From the NCBI GenBank assembly GCA_963978545.1, contig OZ021722.1:111350827-111414826 (forward strand): a DNA stretch of 64,000 nt. The letters run 5' to 3'. Positions 1 to 9,107 of the stretch are shown here, one piece after another. The position numbers were made by a program, and so were the translations under genes. How positions within the stretch are numbered: the first letter of the stretch is position 1; each line of letters opens with the position of its first letter. The notes below the pieces were generated by a model. It was given only the letters and a program-made list of their open reading frames with translations. It had not been told where the DNA came from and searched no databases. This stretch comes from Linyphia triangularis (lineage: Eukaryota > Arthropoda > Arachnida > Araneae > Linyphiidae).

Positions 1-81
1 ATATGTTCTTGTTCTAGTTCTAAACTTTTTGTAATTAAAGAAAGACGTGAAGGATTTTGCTCTCGTTTCTTAAGTGTGCTG
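1..81 (+). repeat. BEL 5' LTR, 3' end only
   Basis: These bases are identical to the end of the 3' LTR (5645-5725) and to 43810-43890. Identity to the 3' LTR stops at G81. The 5' LTR may really extend further, to about 145, because the best primer-binding-site candidate lies at 149-161; in that case the 3' LTR is truncated. Confidence 0.85.
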
Positions 82-186
82 GCGTTTGTTACCTTCCATA
101 ATTTGAACCTGAAAAAGGATCCAAGTGAGATCCTACATATATTTTTTGTGGCGTCCGCGACTTTTGACTTTAAAACGATTTAAAGA
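82..186 (+). promoter_or_regulatory. BEL leader with candidate primer-binding site
   Basis: The stretch between the shared LTR sequence and gag contains TGGCGTCCGCGAC at 149-161. It begins with TGG, as tRNA-primed LTR elements do, and resembles BEL-type primer-binding sites. A small GGATC...GATCC inverted repeat lies near 116-133. The distance of the site from position 81 suggests that the LTR end is further right than LTR-LTR identity shows. Confidence 0.5.
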
Positions 187-1089
187 TTGACTATGGAAGG
201 AGAAAACACGAAACGCAAAGCTTTGAGACAATCATTCACGGTGTGTGCCAATAATGTTGAAGAGGTTTTACGAAATGATGAAACTACGGTAAACCAACTA
301 CGTCTTTTGCAAAAACAATTATTGGATAAATTTTCTCGCCTGGAAGCCGTACAGGAGAACATTGCACAAGCTCTCTTGGATGATGAAGATTTGGCGACGA
401 ATTACGATGAAGATTTTGCAAAAGCGGAAACCTACAGGGACAGATTTTGTGCGGTCTCGACACAGCTGGAATTAAAAATTAAAATGAATATTGACGCATC
501 GAAAAGTGCTAACGCGATGGAAGAAAAACGTAAATTTAAGTTACCCCGTTTGGAGTTGAAAAGATTTACAGGTGAGCCGAAGGATTTTCTAGCCTTTTGG
601 TCGCAATTTAGCAAAATTCATAGCGATGACAATATTCCGGATGAAGATAAATTCCAGTATTTGTTACAAAGTGTAGTGCCAAAATCTAAAGCGGCGAGGC
701 TGGTAGAAAGCTACCCGCCCACTAGAGAAAACTATTCAAAAGTTATCGTTCAACTGAAGGATAGATTCGGTCGTGATGAATTACTCGTTCAAATTTATGT
801 ACGGGACCTTCTAAGCCTGGTTATGAAAAACGCATCCGGCAAAGGAAAAGTCGACCTATCTGAACTGTATGACTTACTTGAGAGTAAGCTACTTGCTTTG
901 GAAAGTTTGGGGCGCACGAAAGAAAAGTTTGCCGATTTTCTGGAACCCCTGGTGGAGTCCTGCCTTCCGGAACAGGTGCTGCGTGCCTGGGAAAGGAGTC
1001 GATCTATTGATGAGGCATCCAGTGGAACAGCTGACGCAAGCGTGCGTTCTTTGGAAAGATTAATGTCCTTCCTTCGCTCGGAGGTGTAA
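187..1089 (+). CDS. gag: BEL Gag polyprotein segment
   Basis: This 300-residue frame encodes the structural Gag part of the BEL polyprotein, which packages element RNA in the cytoplasm. The N-terminal third is charged and helical. From about residue 115 it has the LPRLELKRFTGEP motif and the following W-rich segment typical of the DUF1759 Gag domain of BEL elements. The start ATG at 187-189 is MTMEGEN; a second Met (residue 3) is also possible. The frame ends with TAA at 1087-1089, and three codons later the pol frame begins in the same reading frame. In most BEL elements Gag and Pol are one open frame, so this stop is either a recent nonsense change or a readthrough site. The zinc knuckles normally belonging to Gag lie after the stop. 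The translation is identical in copy B. Confidence 0.9.
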   Translation: MTMEGENTKRKALRQSFTVCANNVEEVLRNDETTVNQLRLLQKQLLDKFSRLEAVQENIAQALLDDEDLATNYDEDFAKAETYRDRFCAVSTQLELKIKMNIDASKSANAMEEKRKFKLPRLELKRFTGEPKDFLAFWSQFSKIHSDDNIPDEDKFQYLLQSVVPKSKAARLVESYPPTRENYSKVIVQLKDRFGRDELLVQIYVRDLLSLVMKNASGKGKVDLSELYDLLESKLLALESLGRTKEKFADFLEPLVESCLPEQVLRAWERSRSIDEASSGTADASVRSLERLMSFLRSEV

Positions 1090-1098
1090 AGTGAGGAG

Positions 1099-4000
1099 AT
1101 GATCATACTTGCTCGCTCGGGACTTGGAGTGCCACAGAAGAATTTACCAAACCGCAGGGATGAGGAGCCATCTTTGCCCACAAATGCAGTCTTGATTAAT
1201 GCAGGTAAGGAAGAGGGGCCAGCCAAATTTAAATGTATATTTTGTTCAAAACAAAATCACTTTAGTTCTGACTGTTTTTTGGCGCAGAAAATGTCTTTAA
1301 AGGATAAGAAGAGTATTCTTATAAAAAATAAAGCTTGTTTTAAATGTTTTAAATTAAACCATTCAGCACGATTTTGTCGAAATAAATTCATTAAATGCGG
1401 TTTTTGCGATGACAAATCCCATCAAAGTTTAATGTGTCCCAAAAAAGAGGACATTAAAGTTGAAGACATTAAAGTAGAATCTGATCCTAGTATCACTGTT
1501 ATAGGCAATACGCTTTCTAATCAGTCAGAAGTATCCAATATATATTTACAAACAATTATGATTAAAATTAGTCATAAAAATAAAGAGCTGGTTTTGCGCT
1601 GCCTTCTGGACAGCGGTAGTGAAAATTCCTACATTACTCAACGGGCAATCGAAAAATTGAACTTGACACCTGTAGCAAAACAAATCATGTTACACGGTTT
1701 GTTTGGGGGGAAGCAGACGGGTCCCAAGCAACATTCCCTCTATAATGTTGAAATAAGTAGTTTAAAGGGTGACTTTTCTTGTAAAATTCCAGTTCTTTCA
1801 GAGAATAAAATTTGTGGGTGTCTACCTAAGGTTAGGAATATATTGGTACTATCAGAACTAAAAGAAAAATATATTGATGTACCTGATATTTATTCGTCAC
1901 ATTATGAAATCGATTTACTAATGGGAGCCGATTCTATTGGGTTAATCTTAACGGGTATGAGCATTACATTCGAATGTGGTTTAACGGCGGTTGAAACCAA
2001 GTTAGGATATACTTTAATGGGTAAAATTAAAGAAAATTTTAGGGAACATGTTGTAATGTCAGTGCCTGCTATAAGTGAAAGACAATTGTCAAAACCAGTG
2101 GTAAGTATGTTATCCACACAATTGTCCACTTTTAATATCAAAGAATTGTGGGATCTGGAAACAATAGGTATTCGAGATCCAGTGGAGAATTTAAAAGGAA
2201 ACATGCGTTATGCAAAAGCAATCGAGCAATTTGAGAATAATTTAAATGTGCTTCCAGATGGTAGATATGAATGGTCCTTGCCATTTAAAACTGAAAGCAA
2301 ATTACCAAGTAATAAAAGTTTAACATTGAAAAGACACAAACGAATGTGTCAAGGTATAATTGATAAGGACTGTCTTGAATCCTATGTTGCTGTATTTAAA
2401 GAATGGGAGAGGTTAAAAATCATTGAAAAGGTCCCAGATAATGAAATTAAAAATGATGGTTATTATATGCCCCATAGACCAGTGTATACACCTTCTAAAA
2501 CTACTAAGATCCGCCCCGTATTTGATGCATCTGCCAGGGAAAGAAGTAAACCTTCTCTTAATGATTGCCTTCATAGAGGTCCAAATTTAATTGAACTGAT
2601 ACCGGATATCTTAGATAGATTTCGTGTGTACCCTATTGGCATATCAGGAGATATTGAGAAAGCTTTTCTGCAATTAAGTATAATCCCCAAACATAAGGAC
2701 TTTTTAAGGTTTTTCTATCCCCATGAAAGTGAAGAAATAATTTATCATCATTGTCGCGTGGTGTTCGGTGTCTGCTCAAGCCCATTTCTATTAGCAGCCT
2801 CAATAAAGCATTTGTTAGAGCATAGTCCCCCACAATATCGAGATTTGGTTAATAAACTGCGTCATTCCTTCTACGTAGACAATTGTGTTACCGGTGTATT
2901 CCACGCCCAGGAAATACATCCATTTATTTCCAAGTCTGAGGAAATTATGAAAATGGGGTGTTTTAACCTCAGAGCATGGGAAAGCAATGTTAAAGAGGAG
3001 GGCGTAACTAAATCTGAAGGTGATACAAATGTATTAGGAGTTGTATGGAATTTAGACAGGGATACTCTTAGGTGTTTCATCGATAAGGAACAGTTAGGAA
3101 AAACTGAACAATTGACTAAACGGTCGATGTTATCTGCCATTCAGAGAATCTTTGATCCTATTGGCCTATTAACAGCAGCTACATTGCAGCCTAAAGTTTG
3201 GTTGCAAGAAACATGGAAACTAAAATTATCATGGGATGATCCCTTACCTCCAGATTTATATAACAAATTTAATAAATGGTTCACTGATATTTCCTTGTTA
3301 GAGGGCTTAGAAATCCCCAGATATTGTGAGGCTAATTCCTCATCAGACATGCACGTTTTCGTAGATGCTTCCAAAACTGCTTTCGCGGCTTGCGTTTTCT
3401 TAAGATCAAAAACACCTTTCGGAATTAAATTACATCTAATTAGAGCAAAGGCTAGGGTTGCTCCATCCAAAACTGTATCAATACCTAGGTTAGAACTCTT
3501 GGCTTGTTGCGTGGGTGCCAGATTGGCCAAATCCATTCAGAAGGCATTGGACCTGCCTGATTTGACCACTACCTTTTGGACGGATTCTATGGTAGCTTTA
3601 TACTGGATAAAACATTATGGGGAATGGTCAATTTTTGTGGCAAATAGAGTAAGAGAAATAGGAGAAATTACTCCTTCTGAAAACTGGAGACACGTTCCAG
3701 GTCACTTGAATCCAGCAGATGTTCTTTCTCGTGGCTGTTCACCCAGATATCTGTTGGATTCAAAATGGTGTGAAGGCCCAGCATGGCTAATTGAGGATTC
3801 TAAAAATTGGCCTACAACTGAGATCAATTGTGCAGTGAAAGAGGTCGATTCTGAAAGGAGGAAAGTTAAATTGTGTCACATTAATGTAAACAATGAGGAA
3901 TGGTATTCAAATAAGTTTTCGAATTACCACTCTATTATCAGGTTGACTGCATGGATCAAGAGATTTCTTGATAACTGTCGTAAAACTCCTGAAAATAGAG

Positions 4001-5490
4001 CGACGGGAAAACTCTCGTGTACTGAAATTGAAAGAGCCGAAAAGGTTCTTATTCGCTCGGAACAATCAAAATTCTTCCCTGATCCAAATTGTGTACCAAT
4101 AATTAACGTATTTAAGGATGATGAGGGATTGCTGCGTGTTAAGACCAGAATAACTGAGCGTAAAGATGACCATTGTTTTTTGTCACCTATCCTCCTTCCA
4201 GAAAACTGTACCTTGACTGTGAGGTTGATCCAATACTTACACCATACAAATTGTCATGCTGGTACTCAAATACTTCTCTCAATTATCAGAGAGAAATATT
4301 GGATTCTAAAAGCTAGAAAAACTGTCCGAAATATCGTTAGGAAGTGTGTGAGGTGTCGAAGGTACAGTGCAAAACCAGCTGTTACTGAACCAGTAGCTCT
4401 GCCTCCTGACCGAGTTAGGGATACTAATGTTTTTGAGGTGTTAGGTGTTGATCTGGCCGGCCCTCTCTTCCTCCAGAATGGTGAAAAAGTCTGGATTGTT
4501 CTCTATACCTGTGCAGTCTTCAGAGCAGTGCACTTGGAGCTCATAACTTCGTTGTCAACAGAGAACTTTCTGCTTTCATTTCGACGCTTTATCGCACGCA
4601 GAGGAAGACCTAAGATAGTGTATTCAGACAATGGTACTAACTTTAGGGGTGCTGTAGCTGAATTCAAAAATCTTGATTGGGAGAGTATAGAGCGGGAGAC
4701 AGAAATTCAACAAATAAAGTGGAAGTTCATCCCACCCACCGCTGCATGGTGGGGGGGATGGTGGGAGAGACTTATAAGAGTGGTTAAAGATCTCTTAAAG
4801 CGTACTTTAGGAAACGCGATTTTGTCGTATGAAGAGCTTCTAACTGTTTTATGTGACTGTGAGTCTATCATAAACTCTCGCCCATTAACTTACATTTCAG
4901 AGGATTCCGAGGATCTTGTGGCAATTACGCCAGCAATGTTTTTGATGAGTAATTCTTCTCTTGATGTCACTGACTTAGATTTAAGTGATTTTGCCAAGTT
5001 TCAAAAACGAGTGAAGTTTCGGTCTAAACTTCTTAAGGATTTAAGGAGCAGGTTCCGAAAAGAGTATTTAGGTTTGTTAGTAGAAAAAAGTCAAAAACCA
5101 TCATCTCGTTTCTTTACTGTTGGAGAAGTTGTGCTCATTGAGAATCCTAACAAGAAGCGTTTATATTGGCCTCTAGCCAAGGTATTGGAATTGATCCCAG
5201 GTAGAGATGGGAAAATTCGTTCTTTACGACTCAAATGTGGTAACTCAATAATAATTCGTCCTATCCAACGAGTATTTCCCTTAGAGGTACAGTCTGAAGA
5301 TATTCCGGTGGCGGTCACTACCCCTTCTGATGTACCAGACGTTACTAATGATCCAGTTCAAGGTCCTGTGAATGCCGAGTCAATTCCTGATGCTTCGGCT
5401 GACGATATCCACGGGATTTCAAGATATGGGAGAAAGGTGAAACCACCGAAGAGACTGGACTTGCTCAATATGACTTTGTTTTTTGAGTAA
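1099..5490 (+). CDS. pol: BEL Pol polyprotein (protease, RT, RNase H, integrase)
   Basis: This open frame of 1463 codons carries the enzymes for cDNA synthesis and integration. It starts with three CCHC-like zinc knuckles (about residues 47-115), which are the end of Gag. Aspartic protease has LLDSGSENS with its active Asp near 171. Reverse transcriptase has DIEKAFLQL and YVDN at 592-595, the form seen in many arthropod BEL elements. RNase H begins near HVFVDAS (Asp 756). Integrase has an HHCC zinc region, then Asp 1118 (GVDLAGP), Asp 1177 (YSDNGTNF) and Glu 1223 (WWERL). A DUF5641-like C-terminal module follows. ATG at 1099 is only the first Met after the gag stop; in-frame sequence runs on from gag. 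No catalytic residue appears lost, so this copy could be active if the boundary stop is bypassed. Confidence 0.93.
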   Translation: MIILARSGLGVPQKNLPNRRDEEPSLPTNAVLINAGKEEGPAKFKCIFCSKQNHFSSDCFLAQKMSLKDKKSILIKNKACFKCFKLNHSARFCRNKFIKCGFCDDKSHQSLMCPKKEDIKVEDIKVESDPSITVIGNTLSNQSEVSNIYLQTIMIKISHKNKELVLRCLLDSGSENSYITQRAIEKLNLTPVAKQIMLHGLFGGKQTGPKQHSLYNVEISSLKGDFSCKIPVLSENKICGCLPKVRNILVLSELKEKYIDVPDIYSSHYEIDLLMGADSIGLILTGMSITFECGLTAVETKLGYTLMGKIKENFREHVVMSVPAISERQLSKPVVSMLSTQLSTFNIKELWDLETIGIRDPVENLKGNMRYAKAIEQFENNLNVLPDGRYEWSLPFKTESKLPSNKSLTLKRHKRMCQGIIDKDCLESYVAVFKEWERLKIIEKVPDNEIKNDGYYMPHRPVYTPSKTTKIRPVFDASARERSKPSLNDCLHRGPNLIELIPDILDRFRVYPIGISGDIEKAFLQLSIIPKHKDFLRFFYPHESEEIIYHHCRVVFGVCSSPFLLAASIKHLLEHSPPQYRDLVNKLRHSFYVDNCVTGVFHAQEIHPFISKSEEIMKMGCFNLRAWESNVKEEGVTKSEGDTNVLGVVWNLDRDTLRCFIDKEQLGKTEQLTKRSMLSAIQRIFDPIGLLTAATLQPKVWLQETWKLKLSWDDPLPPDLYNKFNKWFTDISLLEGLEIPRYCEANSSSDMHVFVDASKTAFAACVFLRSKTPFGIKLHLIRAKARVAPSKTVSIPRLELLACCVGARLAKSIQKALDLPDLTTTFWTDSMVALYWIKHYGEWSIFVANRVREIGEITPSENWRHVPGHLNPADVLSRGCSPRYLLDSKWCEGPAWLIEDSKNWPTTEINCAVKEVDSERRKVKLCHINVNNEEWYSNKFSNYHSIIRLTAWIKRFLDNCRKTPENRATGKLSCTEIERAEKVLIRSEQSKFFPDPNCVPIINVFKDDEGLLRVKTRITERKDDHCFLSPILLPENCTLTVRLIQYLHHTNCHAGTQILLSIIREKYWILKARKTVRNIVRKCVRCRRYSAKPAVTEPVALPPDRVRDTNVFEVLGVDLAGPLFLQNGEKVWIVLYTCAVFRAVHLELITSLSTENFLLSFRRFIARRGRPKIVYSDNGTNFRGAVAEFKNLDWESIERETEIQQIKWKFIPPTAAWWGGWWERLIRVVKDLLKRTLGNAILSYEELLTVLCDCESIINSRPLTYISEDSEDLVAITPAMFLMSNSSLDVTDLDLSDFAKFQKRVKFRSKLLKDLRSRFRKEYLGLLVEKSQKPSSRFFTVGEVVLIENPNKKRLYWPLAKVLELIPGRDGKIRSLRLKCGNSIIIRPIQRVFPLEVQSEDIPVAVTTPSDVPDVTNDPVQGPVNAESIPDASADDIHGISRYGRKVKPPKRLDLLNMTLFFE

Positions 5491-5500
5491 ATAAATACTC

Positions 5501-5514
5501 AAAAAAGGTGGGAG
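5501..5514 (+). other. BEL polypurine tract
   Basis: A purine-rich run (AAAAAAGGTGGGAG) lies two bases before the TGTTACG start of the 3' LTR, the expected place for plus-strand cDNA priming. The same tract is at 49310-49323 in copy B. Confidence 0.8.
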
Positions 5515-5516
5515 TA

Positions 5517-5725
5517 TGTTACGTCATCATGGAGTTGCTTATAAGAATTGACTTTTGTACTATTCGGCTTGTTCTGAATTCTGTTACGAACTGAAAAAGT
5601 GCAGACGATAATCTTTTTTTAGAATGTAAAAACGGTTATTTTATATATGTTCTTGTTCTAGTTCTAAACTTTTTGTAATTAAAGAAAGACGTGAAGGATT
5701 TTGCTCTCGTTTCTTAAGTGTGCTG
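5517..5725 (+). repeat. BEL 3' LTR, copy A
   Basis: This begins TGTTACGTCATC and matches 43682-43890 (5' LTR of copy B) with no difference I can see. After G5725 the sequence changes to unrelated flank. The terminus is GTGTGCTG and not the usual CA, and no target duplication matches across the element, so the 3' end may be a truncation or recombination junction. Confidence 0.9.
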
Positions 5726-5739
5726 TAGCTTGTTTGTAG

Positions 5740-5815
5740 TTGGTTACCTATTATTTGTTGTTGATTACCTATTGTTTGTTATTGGTTACCGATTGTTTGT
5801 TATTGGTTACATTTT
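5740..5815 (+). repeat. 21-bp minisatellite
   Basis: Three complete 21-bp units and part of a fourth, of the form TTGGTTACCTATTGTTTGTTA, start at 5740, 5761, 5782 and 5803. They lie directly beside the BEL 3' LTR. Copy B has the same units from 49549. Confidence 0.85.
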
Positions 5816-5906
5816 GGTACTGTTACCTTACTACTAATGGTTATTACATCTTCACAGATCTTTAAACTTTTAACAAGTGATTATTAGTTAATAAAACCAT
5901 AAATAC

Positions 5907-6336
5907 TGTTACATATAGTTGTAAATAGTGACGTATTAGTTTAAAGTTCTATTGTATTTTATTTTATCTTATTTTATTTGTTAACAGCGACAATACAAGT
6001 TTAAAAAAAAGGTGGCAACACCTAAAGCAATCGGTAAATTTCGAGATGTTTCTATTATTTGACCAGTTGGCTGGATATTTCGAGAAAGTTCTCAAGCTCA
6101 CCTATAAATTGAACCGCATCTAAAAATCGACGGGCAGTTTGACTTCGGGTCTCAATGAAAGCTGATCGCTTTATTTAGCTATTGGAGTGGGCTTGTATAA
6201 TCGCTGTATTAGAAGTTGTTCTTTCTGAAGCTTGTGTTGCAGCTTGAGAGTGATTGCACTGTTGTCTTTGAATAAATTTTGTGAGTTTTTGAAGTGAATA
6301 AATAATAGATTTTATATAATAAAAACTGTGCCATTA
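5907..6336 (+). repeat. Gypsy LTR relic (plus orientation)
   Basis: This ~430-bp segment aligns along its length with the reverse complement of the LTR at 39054-39485. Shared blocks include GTAAATAGTGACGTAT, GGTGGCAACACCTAAAGCAA, GCTGATCGCTTT, AGCTTGAGAGTGA and AAAACTGTGCCAT. It is clearly diverged, so it belongs to an older or related family. It is followed at once by a gag-like remnant in the same orientation, so it was a 5' LTR. Confidence 0.8.
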
Positions 6337-6383
6337 TTACTTCTGTAGAAAATTTAAACAGAAATGGGGTATTCTCAGCTTGA

Positions 6384-6705
6384 ATGCCAACAACTAGAGG
6401 AATGATGGAGGACCAACTGAAGCAACTCATGGAAGTGATTGCCGGAATTAAAATATTCCAAGAAACCACAGCCGCTACAATTGCAGCGGGTCAAGCCCGC
6501 CAAGAAAAGACTAATGCCGAATTTTTTGCTACGATTGCCGCCGGTCAAGCCCATCAAGAAGCTACAAATGCTGAATTTGCTTCCGTATTTACTGGAGATA
6601 TTAAAGCTTAACAGGAAACAACAGCATCGGACATTACAGCTTTAGCTTCTAAAGAAGAATCAACTTCTGCGTCTGTTGATGGTTTCATAGTTCGCACGAT
6701 GAGTG
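6384..6705 (+). pseudogene. Gypsy gag N-terminal relic
   Basis: Downstream of the LTR relic a short frame begins MPTTRGMMEDQLKQL and continues with alanine- and glutamine-rich repeats in which QARQEKTNAEF and QAHQEATNAEF alternate. It stops at TAA 6609-6611, but the same frame stays Gag-like (QETTASDITALASKEES) to about 6700. I infer the start of a Gypsy Gag with a coiled-coil N-terminus, broken by one stop and then truncated; no capsid, protease or RT follows. The repeat pattern recalls the helical Gag start of the Gypsy element at 42978-43613, but the sequences are not the same. Function is lost. Confidence 0.6.
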
Positions 6706-7078
6706 TCGCATACTAATGCAGAAAATTAAATTTTTTAACCGTGATTGAAATAATTTCTCGGCGTTGAAAGCAATTTCACAACATTTCATTTCTTCACAAA
6801 ACTTTTACAAGATGACTATAACATTTATTAACTATTAATGAGAACTACATTACTACATAAACACGATTGTTCTACAAGGTTCATCTATCATCTGCAAAAG
6901 TCCAGAATTAGCGGTTTTCTTCTTCTTCCCGTTCACATAGAAAATATCGATGACGTCACTCGCGAGTGCTCACGTAGCCACTCCCACATTTTGAGTTTTG
7001 CATTCAGATATAAAAACTAAAAATTTTCTACACAGTCAATTGACAAGTTTAACCATCTGGGAACTCGGATTTCACGTC
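6706..7078. other. Non-coding gap between relics
   Basis: AT-rich sequence with no recognisable coding potential. It includes GATGACGTCACTCGCGAGTG near 6950, which is palindromic in part and CRE-like, but I see no gene for it to control. Confidence 0.4.
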
Positions 7079-8077
7079 CTAGACGGATGTTTTTGGCATT
7101 CTGTTTCGAACTTGAAGCAGGTCCAGATGCTTCCAACAGTTAGGTACCAAAATAAGAGATCTCATCCCTTCTTGGATTTCGGCCTCTTCAGATTGAATTT
7201 TTTCTCTCAAATTCTCTTCTGAGGGTCCTTGCACCTCAAGAGCATACTTGCGTTGAACTGACCTTAAGAACTCTCCGTTTTTTGTTTTCACTTTTGATAG
7301 GCGAACAGTTCCATCTTTGCCTGGGAATATTTCAAGTATTTTCCCTAAGGGCCAGTTTAGACTCTTTTGGTTAGGCACCTCAACTACGACTATTTCTCCC
7401 ACCCTGAATTCACGGGAGTTTCTGATCTTCTTTGTTTGTTCTCTCAGCTGCCCTAAGTATTCGAATCTGAAACGACTTCTGATGACTTCTTGAAGTTTGC
7501 ATCTGTACCGTTGACGTTTGTGAAAACTTTTTGCAGATAGTTCTAAGTGCTCGATGCCTGGAATGCCAATTCTTCTATGCTCTCTGAGGAACATGGACGG
7601 TGTCAAGGGTTCTAGATCATCATCCTCCGAATAGTAAGTCATTGATCGAGAATTTATTATATCTTTACAGTCACAGAGCACTGTATGTAACTCTTCGTAC
7701 CTGAGACAGGCACTGTCTAAAACTCTTTTTAGAAGGTCTTTCACTAATGCAATGAGGAGTTCGCATCACCCGCCCCACCAGGGAGCTAATGAGGGAATGA
7801 ATTTCCAGATTATATCTTGCTTCTTTCCATCCTCATCTACTTAGTTCCAGTCAATACATCGCAGTTGTCGACTGACGCCGACAAAATTAGTGCCATTATC
7901 TGAAGTGTCATTGTGAAAAGTACCATTAATGCTTTGGAACTATGTTTTAGAAACATTGGGCCAGCTAGATCTACCCCAGACACCTCAAACAAGCATGCAT
8001 CCCGTACTCGGTCTTCTGGTAAAGGAGGTAACTTAATGTCCACTAATTTGGCGTTGAAACGTATGCAGCGTACACAG
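7079..8077 (-). pseudogene. Second BEL/Pao element: integrase and C-terminal relic
   Basis: Read on the minus strand, this begins at the last Cys pair of an integrase zinc region (CVRCIRF), passes through LPEDRVRDACLFEVSGVDLAGP, then jumps to SDNGTNF and to FIPSLAPWWGG, and ends with a DUF5641-like domain (EFRVGEIVVVEVPNQ, LNWPLGKILEIFPGKDG). It is the 3' part of a BEL pol of a different family from the young element at 1-5725. The segment between the first and second catalytic Asp regions is missing (about 35 codons), and there are stops near 7745 and 7845, so it is dead. Its 5' side is cut at 8078 by a hAT-like terminus (TAGGGTGGGCC). Copy B (50888-51886) has one Met-to-Ile change. Confidence 0.85.
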
Positions 8078-9107
8078 TAGGGTGGGCCGAAAAAACTTTT
8101 TTTCGAAATCGGTTTGGGAATAGTGCAGAAAAGTTGAATAATGGGTCAATTAGACCACACACAAAATTTCGTCAATTTTGCTCACTATCTAGCCGTGCCC
8201 CCTGGTATTGAAAATGTGAAAAGTGACCAAAAAATGCACTTTTAAGCCATTTTTTGGAAAAATTTGTAAATTATTTTTAAAAACCAGCATTGGAATAGTT
8301 GACTAATGTATCATTTGTAACACACACAAAATTTTGTCCATTTTGCTCAATATTTAGCCACGCCCCTCTTGCTTTGAACAAAAATGTGCCTAAATGTTGC
8401 AAAATAGTAACAGATTCGACGTTAAGGGGGATAAAAAAAAAATCGAAATCGGTCTTGGAATAGCTTGGAAAAGTTACCTAATGGGTCAGTTGGTTGGTTG
8501 TTTTTCAGATTATCTGGCGCCGTCAGCAACACGAGGGCTATAATGCGCCGAAACATTCGTCATTAGACAAGCCAACATACATTTACAAAACACCCATGCC
8601 TTACACGGGACTCGAACACGCAACCTCGCGGTCTAGAAGCTAGCACACTAACCACTATACAGTTTGATCGGCCCTAATGGATCAGTTAAAACGCACACAA
8701 AATTTTGTCAATTTTGTTCAATTTCTAGCCCCGCCCTTCTGGCATTGAACATGTCCAAAAACACAAAAAAATGCACTTTTAAACCATTTTTTGAAATTTT
8801 TGGAAATTATTTTTAAAAAATGGCTTTGGCATAGCATGGAATAGTTGCCTAATGTGTCAGTTAGAACTCACAAAAAATTTGGTCCGTTTTGCAAAATATT
8901 TAGCCGCGCCCGTCTTGCTATAAACAAAAAAAAAGTGTCTAAATGTCACGAAATCGTAAGATTGGACGTTAAGGTGGACCAATTTTTTTTTTTTTTAATT
9001 GATCTTGACATAGCATGGAAAAGTTGTCTAATGGGTCGGTTAAAACACACGCAAAATTTCGTCAATTTTGTTGAATATCTAGCCGCGTCTCTCTGGCATC
9101 AAAAATT
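8078..9107 (+). mobile_element. hAT-like MITE left end with A/B repeats
   Basis: It begins TAGGGTGGGCCGAAAAAAC, a YARNG-type hAT terminus, directly at the break in the BEL relic. Inside are about 4.5 related units of roughly 170 bp. Units at 8142-8309 and 8681-8855 share a type-A middle (TGCACTTTTAAACCATTTTT); units at 8310-8485 and 8856-9033 share a type-B middle (AAATGT...GACGTTAAGG). They alternate, giving a ~350-bp higher-order repeat. All share AAAATTTTGTCAATTTTG, TAGCCGCGCCC and TGGAATAGTTGCCTAATG. A SINE interrupts it at 8492-8672. The matching right terminus is not seen; a Copia relic cuts in at 9108. Confidence 0.6.
8492..8672 (-). mobile_element. tRNA-derived SINE
   Basis: On the minus strand, a tRNA-like head has an A-box-like TAGTGGTTAGTGTG (about 8644-8657) and an excellent B box GTTCGAGTC (8609-8617). 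It is followed by an unrelated body and a tail with TTTCGGCGCATTATAGCC and GGCGCCAGATAATCTG, ending in AACC repeats. It is flanked by 15-bp target duplications, CCTAATGGGTCAGTT at 8477-8491 and CCTAATGGATCAGTT at 8673-8687 (one mismatch). The tail matches the 3' end of the LINE at 31625-31710. The internal promoter would be read by RNA polymerase III. It carries no protein. Confidence 0.88.

Larger units (their letters stand above)
1..5725 (+). mobile_element. BEL/Pao LTR retrotransposon, copy A (5' LTR clipped)
   Basis: This is a nearly complete BEL/Pao element: end of the 5' LTR, leader with candidate primer-binding site, gag (187-1089), pol (1099-5490), polypurine tract (5501-5514) and 3' LTR (5517-5725). 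The domain order is Gag, zinc knuckles, protease, reverse transcriptase, RNase H, integrase, then a BEL-type C-terminal domain. Integrase after RNase H and the YVDN catalytic box suit the BEL/Pao superfamily. The LTR sequence is identical to that of copy B, so insertion was recent. There is no env-like frame. The element is potentially mobile apart from one in-frame stop between gag and pol. Confidence 0.95.

Noticed and set aside
1..5725. Endogenous retrovirus with envelope
   Set aside because: No envelope-like frame follows pol, and the domain set is that of a BEL/Pao retrotransposon.
5740..5815. CRISPR array
   Set aside because: Units are contiguous 21-bp repeats without spacers, in a eukaryotic context.
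8598..8670. Functional tRNA gene on the minus strand
   Set aside because: A and B boxes are present, but the sequence runs on into a SINE body with a LINE-like tail and target duplications, and the 3' acceptor half does not close a cloverleaf.
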